From positions 1-47,134 of the forward strand of contig JAJYRG010000009.1 in NCBI GenBank assembly GCA_021794195.1: 47,134 bases of DNA, in the 5' to 3' direction. Of the stretch, positions 27,257-35,089 are shown one piece after another. Under the pieces are notes generated by a model. The model was not told where the DNA came from. It searched no databases and worked only from the letters and a program-made list of their open reading frames with translations. The stretch is from Bacteroidota bacterium. Its GTDB lineage: Bacteria; Bacteroidota; Bacteroidia; Sphingobacteriales; Sphingobacteriaceae. A program made the position numbers and the translations under genes. Numbering within the stretch: position 1 is the first letter of the stretch; each line of letters starts with the position of its first letter.

Positions 27257-28609
27257 ATGAAAAAACATACTACAAAATTTAAGGAAGAATCAGGCGCAGA
27301 AACAACAAAAAATATAACACAAACACGAGACATTCCGGTAATTGCGGAATATGATGTAGTGGTTTGTGGAGGAGGGCCTTCAGGATTTATTGCAGCTATC
27401 GCTGCGGCAAGAGGGGGTGCTCGCGTGGCACTTATTGAGCGACACGGATTTCTGGGCGGGATGGCTACTGCAAGTTTGGTTGCACCTATCAGTGTATTTA
27501 ACTATAACGACCGTAGAATAATAGATGGTATTCCTTGGGAGTTTATAGAGCGGCTCATTGAAATTGGTGGAGCAAGAGAAGAAAAACCTATTGGTAATAT
27601 TACTTTTTCTCCAGAAAAATATAAACTTATTGCACAGCGGATGGTTCTTGAAGAAGGCGTATCACTTTATTTTCATTCTTACCTTACTGGATGTAGAAAA
27701 TCTGAAGATGGGCGTCTGACACATGTTATTATAGATAACAAAAATGGTGCAGAAGCTATCACAGCAAAATATTTTATTGATTGTACTGGCGATGCCGATC
27801 TTTCCTATCAAGCTGGCGTACCGATGCAACCTATGAAATCTGAACTCCAGCCAGCAACACTAATTTTTATGCTGGGGGGAGTGGACACAGACTCACTTCC
27901 AATGATTCGTCATAGTCAACAAGGTGTAAACTACCATGATATGGATATGAGAAAAATACTTGAAGAAATGAACAAGAAGAATAAACTCCCTAAGTTTGGA
28001 GGCCCATGGTACTGTGGGGTACTTGATCATGGTCTTGCATTAGTAAACATGACCCGTACTTATGCGAATATGGCAGACAACCGTCAGGCTACGGAAACGG
28101 AATGCAATCTACGGGAAGATGTATTTGCTTTTGTAGATCTTCTTACAAAAAATGTACCCGCGTTTAAGGACGCTTATCTTGTCATGACCGCACCACAGGC
28201 GGGTACACGCGAAACGCGTAGGATTCAAGGTATACACACGCTTACAGGTGAAGAGTATATCGAAGCACGTGACTTTCCTGATGCCATTTCAAGAGGTTGC
28301 CACCCTGTTGACATACATTCTTCTTCTTCAAATAATCAGCGTTGTGAATTTTTGAAGGACGCCGCTTTTATTCCCTATCGTTGTCTTATAGCTCCGAATT
28401 TTCCCAACTTAATAGTAGGAGGCCGAGCGTTTTCCGCTGATGGTATATCTTCTGCTTCAGTGCGGGTACAGGCTTCAGCGATGGGTCTCGGGCAAGCAGC
28501 AGGAGTCGCAGCTGCATTATGTGCTAAGTCAGACGTAGATGTATCAAAGGTAGATATCCCAGAACTAAGGGAAACCTTAATAAGGTATGGAGCCAATCTT
28601 AATAATTAA
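27257..28609 (+). CDS. FAD-dependent oxidoreductase (FAD_oxidored family)
   Basis: The 450-residue protein has a dinucleotide-binding fold near residues 30-62: YDVVVCGGGPSGFIAAIAA (GxGxxG) followed by VALIERHGFLGGMAT, whose acidic residue should bind the FAD ribose. A second FAD contact is YFIDCTGDADLSYQAGVP, and the C-terminus has NLIVGGRAFSADGISSASVRVQ. The family belongs to the PF12831 type, sometimes misnamed xanthan lyase, with few tested substrates. No signal peptide is present, so it acts in the cytoplasm. ATG at 27257 is preferred to an in-frame TTG at 27248. In this locus it probably oxidises or reduces the imported compound. Confidence 0.9.
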   Translation: MKKHTTKFKEESGAETTKNITQTRDIPVIAEYDVVVCGGGPSGFIAAIAAARGGARVALIERHGFLGGMATASLVAPISVFNYNDRRIIDGIPWEFIERLIEIGGAREEKPIGNITFSPEKYKLIAQRMVLEEGVSLYFHSYLTGCRKSEDGRLTHVIIDNKNGAEAITAKYFIDCTGDADLSYQAGVPMQPMKSELQPATLIFMLGGVDTDSLPMIRHSQQGVNYHDMDMRKILEEMNKKNKLPKFGGPWYCGVLDHGLALVNMTRTYANMADNRQATETECNLREDVFAFVDLLTKNVPAFKDAYLVMTAPQAGTRETRRIQGIHTLTGEEYIEARDFPDAISRGCHPVDIHSSSSNNQRCEFLKDAAFIPYRCLIAPNFPNLIVGGRAFSADGISSASVRVQASAMGLGQAAGVAAALCAKSDVDVSKVDIPELRETLIRYGANLNN

Positions 28610-28669
28610 AATTTATTTATTGAGTTTTAACGTTAATTCGTTTAAAACTTAAGTTTAAGAAGAAAAACT

Positions 28670-29203
28670 ATGAAAGGGAGAGTAAAAAAAACAATCATGA
28701 TTATGGGAGTGTTAATCTTTTTCTTCACATATGCATTTGCGCAACAGATAGAATTTAATGATCCTCAAATTATTTCTATAGTTGAGACTATAAGCAAAAT
28801 TGACAGGGATTATGGAGAAATTGCTCTGAATAGAACTCAAAATAATGAAGTTAAAGAGTTTGCACAAACTATAATTCAAGATTATACTAATCATTTTAAA
28901 CAGATATTAGCACTAAAGAAAGAACTAATTTTATCTACACAAACAAACGAAATAACCAGATCCCTGTTGAAGGACAAGTCGGAGAGTATTAAACTACTGG
29001 AATCCAGGGAGCAAAAATATTTTGACATTACTTATGTGGATAATGAGGTTGCCTTTCATAGGGCAGCGGTTTCAATCCTTAAGAATGTTTTAATTCCTCA
29101 AGCCCGTAATGATAAATTGAAGGATTTTCTAGCTAAAATATCCCCTTTATGGGAGCAAGATTTAAAGACTGCAAAGAAAATCCAAGAAGAAATAAATAAA
29201 TAG
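28670..29203 (+). CDS. DUF4142 family exported protein
   Basis: The 177-residue protein has a signal peptide (TIMIMGVLIFFFTYAFAQ) and a mature helical bundle of the DUF4142 type (ISKIDRDYGEIALNRTQNNEVKEFAQTIIQDY and the late NVLIPQARNDKLKDFLAKISPLWEQDL). DUF4142 proteins have a ferritin-like four-helix fold and no settled function. It may be a periplasmic helper of the locus or a passenger. It lies 60 bases after the FAD gene and 105 before the M23 gene. The upstream spacer contains TTAACGTTAATTCGTTTAA, a possible degenerate relative of the LacI operators. Confidence 0.85.
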   Translation: MKGRVKKTIMIMGVLIFFFTYAFAQQIEFNDPQIISIVETISKIDRDYGEIALNRTQNNEVKEFAQTIIQDYTNHFKQILALKKELILSTQTNEITRSLLKDKSESIKLLESREQKYFDITYVDNEVAFHRAAVSILKNVLIPQARNDKLKDFLAKISPLWEQDLKTAKKIQEEINK

Positions 29204-29308
29204 ACAACTATTGTCATGAGTTTTTAAGAATAGATTTCGAAATTAATGACAGAAAAGAATAATTATAGATAGGTTGAAAGCTATTCTTGTATAAAATATG
29301 GAATTACT

Positions 29309-30808
29309 ATGATGTTTACTAAACGTTTTATCATCTCGTGCTGGTTAATGATATTGATAATTAGCACAAATAATTGCTTCTCACAATCTATCTCAAAAGA
29401 AGAAACCCTTATGAATATTAAAGGGTATCCTACCGTTTTTGAGTTAAATATTGGAGAAGAATATAACTATACGCGATCTATAAGCGATTCTGTAGTTAAT
29501 CATACCATTAAATTAGTTAAAGTGACTCCTTATATGTCTCCAAACTTTTGGAATTTAGATGAGGAAGGAAATGGTGTAGATAAGTTTTATAACAGTGCGA
29601 AAGTAGAGGTAGAAATTGATCGAAAATTAATTCAACTCACGCACCGTTCTTATGAATCACCTTTAACGGTAGGAGGAGTAAGGATATATGTAGAAGCGAT
29701 TAAGCCATGGGCTCACGGTGCCGATTTGTTTAATCTGGAGGAAATGAAGAAAGATGCAAGATTCTCTGTTTGCCTTGCAGATGAACCTTGGGGACCTACC
29801 AATATAGGGTATCATATTGGAAATTATAGGTTTAGATCGTCTAGTTACAACAATACTTGGGGTGCTTTAGTACCTTATGCTCCCATTTATTATCATAGAG
29901 GTGAAGATAGAGGCGCAATCCCCGATCGGTTACCTATTTATTCTGTAGTATCAGGCAAAGTAGTAGGGACTCCTCTCCCCGATGGAGACGGTGCATCTAA
30001 TGGCCTTATAATAAAAAATAAAGATGGTGTTGTCTTTAGGTATGCACACATGAATACGGAAAATATTATACCTGATTTGAAAAAAGGCAAGTCGGTTAAA
30101 GAGGGCGATTTATTGGGATATACTGGAAGTACATGGTTAGGAGGGAAAAATCAAACACATGACCCTCATGTACATCTTGAAATGCATTATGAAAGAAATG
30201 ATAAACCAATACTTTTATCTCTTTTTCCATATCTTATTGAAGCTTATTTTCGTTATTATCCGGATGAGGTTCTGTCTATAGCTGGAGGATACGAATGGAC
30301 ATTGCCGGGAAAAACGATCGAATTGGACGGAAGTCGATCGATTGCAAGACCTGGGAAAAAGATTAAAGATTATAAGTGGATACTCCATAATGGAAAGACA
30401 GTTGAAAACACTAAAGTAAAAGTAAAATATAACACCCCAGGATTATATACTGAAGAGCTCTTAGTAGAAACTACGGATGGAGATGTTGACAGAGATTTCT
30501 TACAAGTGAGAGTGTGGCCATCTGATAAAAACGGTACAATTGCAAGAAATGTCGCCTGGGGCTGGATATATCAGTCGCCTGTCCGCAATGTAAAAGTTGG
30601 AGAGCCTGTTATGTTCTGGAATAGAATTCACAATACAACTGGTTCAGTTTATATTGATTTTGGAGATGGAACTCCTCCGGTAAAAATGTATAATTCAATA
30701 GATCATCCATTTATGAAACCTGGCCGATATGTTGTGGCAATCACTGCCAAGGGGCCACAAGATGATCCCATAACGCAAAAATTAGAAGTAGTTGTTAATA
30801 AAAAATAG
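29309..30808 (+). CDS. Exported M23-type peptidase domain with PKD domains
   Basis: The 499-residue protein has an N-terminal signal sequence (FIISCWLMILIISTNNCFSQ). About 150 beta-rich unassigned residues follow, then a LytM/M23 domain with metal ligands His196 and Asp200 (HRGED) and the catalytic His287-Val-His289. Two PKD-like sandwiches end the protein (about residues 330-405, with LDGSRSIARPGKKIKDYKW, and 415-497, with YIDFGDGTPPVKMYNSIDHPF). M23 enzymes normally cut peptidoglycan cross-bridges. In this locus the domain might cleave another peptide or act only as a binding module. The active-site set looks complete. The start could be either of two adjacent ATGs. Confidence 0.85.
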   Translation: MMFTKRFIISCWLMILIISTNNCFSQSISKEETLMNIKGYPTVFELNIGEEYNYTRSISDSVVNHTIKLVKVTPYMSPNFWNLDEEGNGVDKFYNSAKVEVEIDRKLIQLTHRSYESPLTVGGVRIYVEAIKPWAHGADLFNLEEMKKDARFSVCLADEPWGPTNIGYHIGNYRFRSSSYNNTWGALVPYAPIYYHRGEDRGAIPDRLPIYSVVSGKVVGTPLPDGDGASNGLIIKNKDGVVFRYAHMNTENIIPDLKKGKSVKEGDLLGYTGSTWLGGKNQTHDPHVHLEMHYERNDKPILLSLFPYLIEAYFRYYPDEVLSIAGGYEWTLPGKTIELDGSRSIARPGKKIKDYKWILHNGKTVENTKVKVKYNTPGLYTEELLVETTDGDVDRDFLQVRVWPSDKNGTIARNVAWGWIYQSPVRNVKVGEPVMFWNRIHNTTGSVYIDFGDGTPPVKMYNSIDHPFMKPGRYVVAITAKGPQDDPITQKLEVVVNKK

Positions 30809-31129
30809 ATAGCTATGGGACTAAACAACTTATTCATAGTTTGACTAGAATTGTATATATTATTCTTTTAAATAAAGACATGAAAATAAGCTAATCTTAT
30901 TTGCTGAATCTCTAAAGGAAGTCAAATGTTAAATGTATTAATTATAAGTAATTTATTAACAGTTATGACGGTTACTGTTAAAGATCTTATTAAAACTAGA
31001 GTAAAAGCTATATTTTTCAGAAATTCCATTATCGAATGTACTTCTAGGGTAAACTCCAGAAAAAATATCAATAAATAACACTATTCCGTTATATCATAAA
31101 AATTTATAAGAACAGCACACAAAAAATTT
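30809..31129. other. 321-base gap before the fructokinase gene
   Basis: AT-rich. The only frame worth mention is 30965-31078 on the plus strand (37 codons from ATG, ending RKNINK), which lacks convincing coding character. No TAnnTTTG box or terminator was recognised. The gap separates the fructokinase from the otherwise tightly spaced run. Confidence 0.4.
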
Positions 31130-32020
31130 ATGGAAAGTCAGAAGATAGTTTGTTTCGGTGAAATCCTGTGGGATAATCTGAAAGAAGGCAGGCGACTGGG
31201 TGGTGCGCCACTAAACGTTTGTTATCATTTAAATAAGTTGGGGATCAATAGTTCTATTGTGACTCAGATTGGCTCTGATCCGGATGGAATTGAAATATTA
31301 AAGGAATTAAAAAGATTAGGTGTAAGTGATGAGTTTTGCACAACCTCAGCTTATAAGCCCACCTCTACTGTCAATGTCAAAGTAACAGAGCCAGAGCAAA
31401 TCTCATATGAAATTGTTGAAGACGTTGCCTGGGATTATATTAAATGTACCGACGATATAAAAAAATTAGTAACCAATGCTTCCGGGCTGGTATTTGGATC
31501 GCTCATTGCCCGCAATGAAATATCGCGCCACACATTGTTTGGATTAATCAAAAAAAGCAAATACCGTATTTTTGATGTGAATCTACGTTATCCTTTTTAT
31601 TCAAAAGATCTTATTTATTCCCTTTTAGAAGAGACTGATCTTTTGAAACTTAATGAGGACGAAATAACGATTATCTCCAAATGGTTGGGATCTGGAAGAG
31701 GAGAAGAGATCAATCAGAAAATAACGTACCTACAAGCTTGCTTTCCAAACATAAAAGAAATTATTCTGACCAGAGGAAGTATGGGTGCCATCTATTTTTC
31801 AGATACAAAATCAATAAAAGTAGATGCACATCCAGTCGAAGTACAAGATACAGTTGGCAGCGGTGATGCATTCTTAGCTGGATTTGTCGCTAACAAAATA
31901 AACAAGAAGCCTATCCGAACCGCCCTACAGCAAGCTAGCATTCTGTCGTCATATATAGCGGGACAACGGGGAGGTTGTCCTGAATATGATCTGCAGGACT
32001 TAATCGGATTAGGTGATTAA
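31130..32020 (+). CDS. PfkB family carbohydrate kinase, probable fructokinase
   Basis: The 296-residue protein opens with CFGEILWDNLKEGRRLGGAPLNVCYHL. It has YEIVEDVAWDYI (the VAWD element typical of bacterial fructokinases), VNLRYPFY and LLKLNEDEI, and the anion-hole/catalytic motif DTVGSGDAF near residue 240. It should phosphorylate fructose to fructose 6-phosphate. With the mannitol dehydrogenase at the other end of the locus this completes a mannitol route, a pairing known from the marine flavobacterium Zobellia galactanivorans. A 2-keto-3-deoxygluconate kinase is less likely given the VAWD motif. Confidence 0.88.
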   Translation: MESQKIVCFGEILWDNLKEGRRLGGAPLNVCYHLNKLGINSSIVTQIGSDPDGIEILKELKRLGVSDEFCTTSAYKPTSTVNVKVTEPEQISYEIVEDVAWDYIKCTDDIKKLVTNASGLVFGSLIARNEISRHTLFGLIKKSKYRIFDVNLRYPFYSKDLIYSLLEETDLLKLNEDEITIISKWLGSGRGEEINQKITYLQACFPNIKEIILTRGSMGAIYFSDTKSIKVDAHPVEVQDTVGSGDAFLAGFVANKINKKPIRTALQQASILSSYIAGQRGGCPEYDLQDLIGLGD

Positions 32021-32173
32021 AAGTTACTAACTGTACAAAATTATTTTTACACGGCACTAAAGTGATACTCTTTGTCTTAATCTCACAATGGACTTTTTAT
32101 ATACAAAATAATGAAGTATCCTAACTAGAGAAAAGCGAAGACATGAAGCAAAATCTTCAATTAGCCATTCCCT

Positions 32174-32193
32174 CCTCCTCAACTTTGAGGAGG
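32174..32193. terminator. GC-rich hairpin between convergent genes
   Basis: CCTCCTCA, loop ACTT, TGAGGAGG: an 8-base-pair stem between the fructokinase (plus) and the M3 peptidase (minus). No long T-run follows, so efficiency is uncertain. It could also be a copy of a short repeated palindrome. Confidence 0.5.
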
Positions 32194-32211
32194 GAGAAGT
32201 TAAACCTCATT

Positions 32212-34326
32212 TTACTCCAATCCGCGTTTTTTCATCAGATATTCCGGATCGGGATCCGCACCTCTAAAGTTTTTATATAAAACAGCGGGATCTTCCGTTC
32301 CTCCTCTTTCCAAAATATTTTCACGAAATGAATCAGCCGTTTTCTGATCGAATAAGTTTGTTTCTTTGAATGCTGCAAAAGCATCTGCATCTAACACTTC
32401 AGACCAAATATAAGAATAATAGCCTGAGGAATACCCTCCGCTGAATACATGCTGGAAATAAGAGCTTCTATATCTTGGGATGATCGCATCTATCAACCCT
32501 ATGGCGTCCATTGCTTCCCTTTCAATTTCGTTAACGTCTCCTTCAATAGGCTCAGTAATAGCATGATAAGTCATATCTAAAAAGGAAGCTGCGAGATACT
32601 CCGTAGTCGCAAAGCCTTGGTCAAATGTAGCTACATCTGCAAGTTTTTGAATTAAAGAATCGGGGATTACCTTATTCGTCTCATAATGCTTGGCATAACT
32701 TTGCATCACCTCTGGATCCGCAGCCCAGTTTTCCATAATCTGAGAAGGCATTTCTACAAAATCTCTAGGAACAGAAGTCCCGGAAAGACTCTCATATTTC
32801 ACATCGGATAATAATCCATGCAGTCCATGCCCAAATTCATGGAACAAAGTGGTTGCTTCATCAAAAGTAAGCAAAGAAGGCTTTCCTCCCGATGGTTTAG
32901 TAAAGTTACACACGAGTGAAATTATTGGAGCTTGTCTTTCTCCGTTTTTTTTGCTTTGTGATCTATATGAAGTCATCCATGCCCCTCCTCTTTTGGAAGC
33001 TCTCGGAAAAAAATCCATATACAATAGCCCTAAATGTGATCCGTCCCTGTCTTTCACTTCATATACTTCTACATCTTCATGATAAGTAGGTACATTATTC
33101 AAAGCGACAAAAGATAATCCATATAGTTTTGCAGCTGTTTCAAAAGCACCTTCACGAACAGATGACAAACTAAAATAAGGCCTCATTTCATCTTCACTCA
33201 ATGCGTAGCGTTTCTGTCTGATTTTTTCAGTGTAATACCTCCAGTCATAAGGAGCTAATTCAAAAGATTCCCCACGGTTATTTATTTCTTCTTGAAGATC
33301 TTCGGCTTCTTGTTTTGCTTTTGCCAACGCCGGCTTCCACATTTTTTGTAAAATATCATCTACATTTTTTGAGTTTTTAGCCATGGCTTCTTCCAATACA
33401 TAAGCAGCATGAGAAGAATAACCTATGAGCTTGGCTTTCTCTAACCGCAAATTCGATATTTCTAATAAAATCTCTTTATTATCATGTTCATTTTCGTTAT
33501 TACCCCGTTGTTGATAAGCTTCCCATATTTTTCTGCGCAATTCCCGGTTGTCTGCATATTGTAAAAAAGGCATGATTGAAGCATTTTGCAAAGTAAACAA
33601 CCATTTATCTTCTTGCCCTGCTTCTACTGCTGATTCTCTCGCTGCTTCTTTCAGGCTTTCAGGCAAACCGGAAAGCTCTTCTTCCTCATCAATAAACAAT
33701 TGAAAATCATTAGTTTCTGCTAAAAGATTCTGTCCAAAATCAGTAGTCAGTTCAGATATTTTAGAATTTATTTCTTTTAGCTTTTTTTTATCCTGATCGC
33801 TTAGATTAGCTCCTGAACGAACAAACCCTTTATAAGTCTCTTCCAGAAGTTTTCTATCTTCACTTTCTAAATTAAAATTTGATTGATTGTCATATACGTT
33901 CTTTACTCTCTCGAAAAGCCCTTCATTTAAATAAATCTCATCCCAATGGGCAGAAAGACGCGGGGCTAATTCTTTAGCGAGATCTTGGATCTCATCATTG
34001 GTATTTGCAGAATTTAAATTGTAAAAAACACGAGAAACACGGCCTAATAATTTGCCCGAATTTTCTAAAGCAACAATAGTATTTTCAAAGTTGGGTTCTT
34101 CTTCCATTTGTACTATTGAATCAATTTCCTTGTTATGATTTTTAAGCCCCTCTTCAAAAGCAGGTTCGAAATGACTGTTTTTAATCTTATCAAAAGGAGG
34201 AACCTCGAAAGGAGTGTCATAATCTGTCAAAAAAGGATTGTCCAACATTTTGTTTTCTGTTAAATCATTACATGCGGTTATCATCACAACCATCATCATA
34301 AATAAGGGCAAAAGCTTTATATGCAT
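32212..34326 (-). CDS. M3 family metallopeptidase lipoprotein, dipeptidyl carboxypeptidase (Dcp) type
   Basis: The 704-residue protein has a lipoprotein signal (FMMMVVMITAC, Cys19). The zinc motif HEFGHGLH (His496, Glu497, His500) is followed by the later glutamate in FVEMPSQIMENW, as in thimet-like M3 enzymes. The YSSGYYSYIWSEVLDADAFAAF and ILERGGTEDP blocks are typical of Dcp and oligopeptidase A. It would trim short peptides in the periplasm or at the cell surface. The gene is monocistronic, with a TAnnTTTG box 32 bases before the ATG, and is divergent from ecotin. Confidence 0.95.
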   Translation of the reverse strand: MHIKLLPLFMMMVVMITACNDLTENKMLDNPFLTDYDTPFEVPPFDKIKNSHFEPAFEEGLKNHNKEIDSIVQMEEEPNFENTIVALENSGKLLGRVSRVFYNLNSANTNDEIQDLAKELAPRLSAHWDEIYLNEGLFERVKNVYDNQSNFNLESEDRKLLEETYKGFVRSGANLSDQDKKKLKEINSKISELTTDFGQNLLAETNDFQLFIDEEEELSGLPESLKEAARESAVEAGQEDKWLFTLQNASIMPFLQYADNRELRRKIWEAYQQRGNNENEHDNKEILLEISNLRLEKAKLIGYSSHAAYVLEEAMAKNSKNVDDILQKMWKPALAKAKQEAEDLQEEINNRGESFELAPYDWRYYTEKIRQKRYALSEDEMRPYFSLSSVREGAFETAAKLYGLSFVALNNVPTYHEDVEVYEVKDRDGSHLGLLYMDFFPRASKRGGAWMTSYRSQSKKNGERQAPIISLVCNFTKPSGGKPSLLTFDEATTLFHEFGHGLHGLLSDVKYESLSGTSVPRDFVEMPSQIMENWAADPEVMQSYAKHYETNKVIPDSLIQKLADVATFDQGFATTEYLAASFLDMTYHAITEPIEGDVNEIEREAMDAIGLIDAIIPRYRSSYFQHVFSGGYSSGYYSYIWSEVLDADAFAAFKETNLFDQKTADSFRENILERGGTEDPAVLYKNFRGADPDPEYLMKKRGLE

Positions 34327-34357
34327 CGTGTAATCTTATTATTTTAAACATTGAATA

Positions 34358-34365
34358 CAAAGGTA
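34358..34365 (-). promoter_or_regulatory. Putative -7 box of the M3 peptidase gene
   Basis: On the minus strand TACCTTTG matches TAnnTTTG. The nearest TTG upstream is 28 bases away, longer than usual. Predicted leader is about 25 bases. Confidence 0.45.
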
Positions 34366-34507
34366 GCATATTTTGCTTTATTTAGACTATGAGCAATTCA
34401 TTTAATAATGATCCCATATAGCCTAATTTTTTGTAACGTTTTTAAACCTTTCTTCGTTTTGATGCTCTATAAGATAGAATACATTGTTATATTTAAAGAT
34501 AAAGAAC

Positions 34508-35011
34508 ATGAACACACTACGTCATTTAAGCGGTACGGTTATTATATTATTTGCTTTGGGAGTGAATACACTTTCTGCTCAATCTCCAATACAAAAACAA
34601 TCTATGGACATCTTTCCAGAGGCAGAAGAAGGTTACACACAGTTTGTCATCGAAGTTCCGCATTCAGATAAAGACAATGAAAAGAAAATTGAACTTTTTG
34701 TCGGAAAAATGATGAGTGTAGATAATTGTAATACACACATGCTTTCAGGAACTTTCCAAGAAAACGATCTTAGCGGCTGGGGATACACTTACTTTACTTT
34801 TGATAGTGATGGTGGAGTGGCCAGCACAATGATGGCATGCCCGGATGATGAAAAAACAGAACGTTTTGTAAAGTCAAAAAGTGAAATGGTACGCTATAAT
34901 GGAAAACTACCTTTAGTTGTCTATGTGCCCGAAGGATATGAAGTACAATATAAAATCTGGAAAGCGGAAGATGAGACTTTCAAAGGATTAGAAGTTAAAA
35001 AAGGAAAGTAA
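34508..35011 (+). CDS. eco: Ecotin, periplasmic serine protease inhibitor
   Basis: The 167-residue protein starts at ATG 34508 with a signal peptide (LSGTVIILFALGVNTLSAQ); an in-frame TTG at 34484 is less likely. The ecotin fold is recognisable throughout: FPEAEEGYTQFVIEVP, KIELFVGKMMSVDCN-like strands, the reactive loop STMMACPDDEK, and the C-terminal MVRYNGKLPLVVYVP and VQYKIWKAE. The loop methionines (108 and 109 of the precursor) match the P1 pair Met84-Met85 of E. coli ecotin, which lets it inhibit trypsin-, chymotrypsin- and elastase-like enzymes. The two cysteines that form the loop disulfide (in NCNTH and MACPD) are present. It probably protects the periplasm from foreign proteases. 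Confidence 0.95.
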   Translation: MNTLRHLSGTVIILFALGVNTLSAQSPIQKQSMDIFPEAEEGYTQFVIEVPHSDKDNEKKIELFVGKMMSVDNCNTHMLSGTFQENDLSGWGYTYFTFDSDGGVASTMMACPDDEKTERFVKSKSEMVRYNGKLPLVVYVPEGYEVQYKIWKAEDETFKGLEVKKGK

Positions 35012-35030
35012 TTCTCTTTCTTTTTCAAGG

Positions 35031-35075
35031 AAAATTTAATTTCGAGGAATTTTGAATTCCTCGAAATTAAATTTT
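35031..35075. terminator. Perfect 21-base-pair hairpin, bidirectional terminator
   Basis: A perfect stem with arms at 35031-35051 and 35055-35075 and a three-base loop (TTG). The core is TTTCGAGGAATT and the arms end in A-rich and T-rich tracts. It lies between convergent ecotin and DUF4954 genes and can terminate both. Confidence 0.85.
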
Positions 35076-35089
35076 TATGGATGCTTCTT

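Noticed and set aside
28670..29203. DUF4142 protein as a ferritin-type iron store
   Set aside because: The helical bundle is compatible, but I could not see a convincing set of di-iron ligands (Glu and His pairs), so no metal role is claimed.
30965..31078. A 37-codon open frame in the gap before the fructokinase
   Set aside because: No ribosome binding context, no recognisable similarity, composition like the surrounding AT-rich DNA. Mentioned only in the gap entry.
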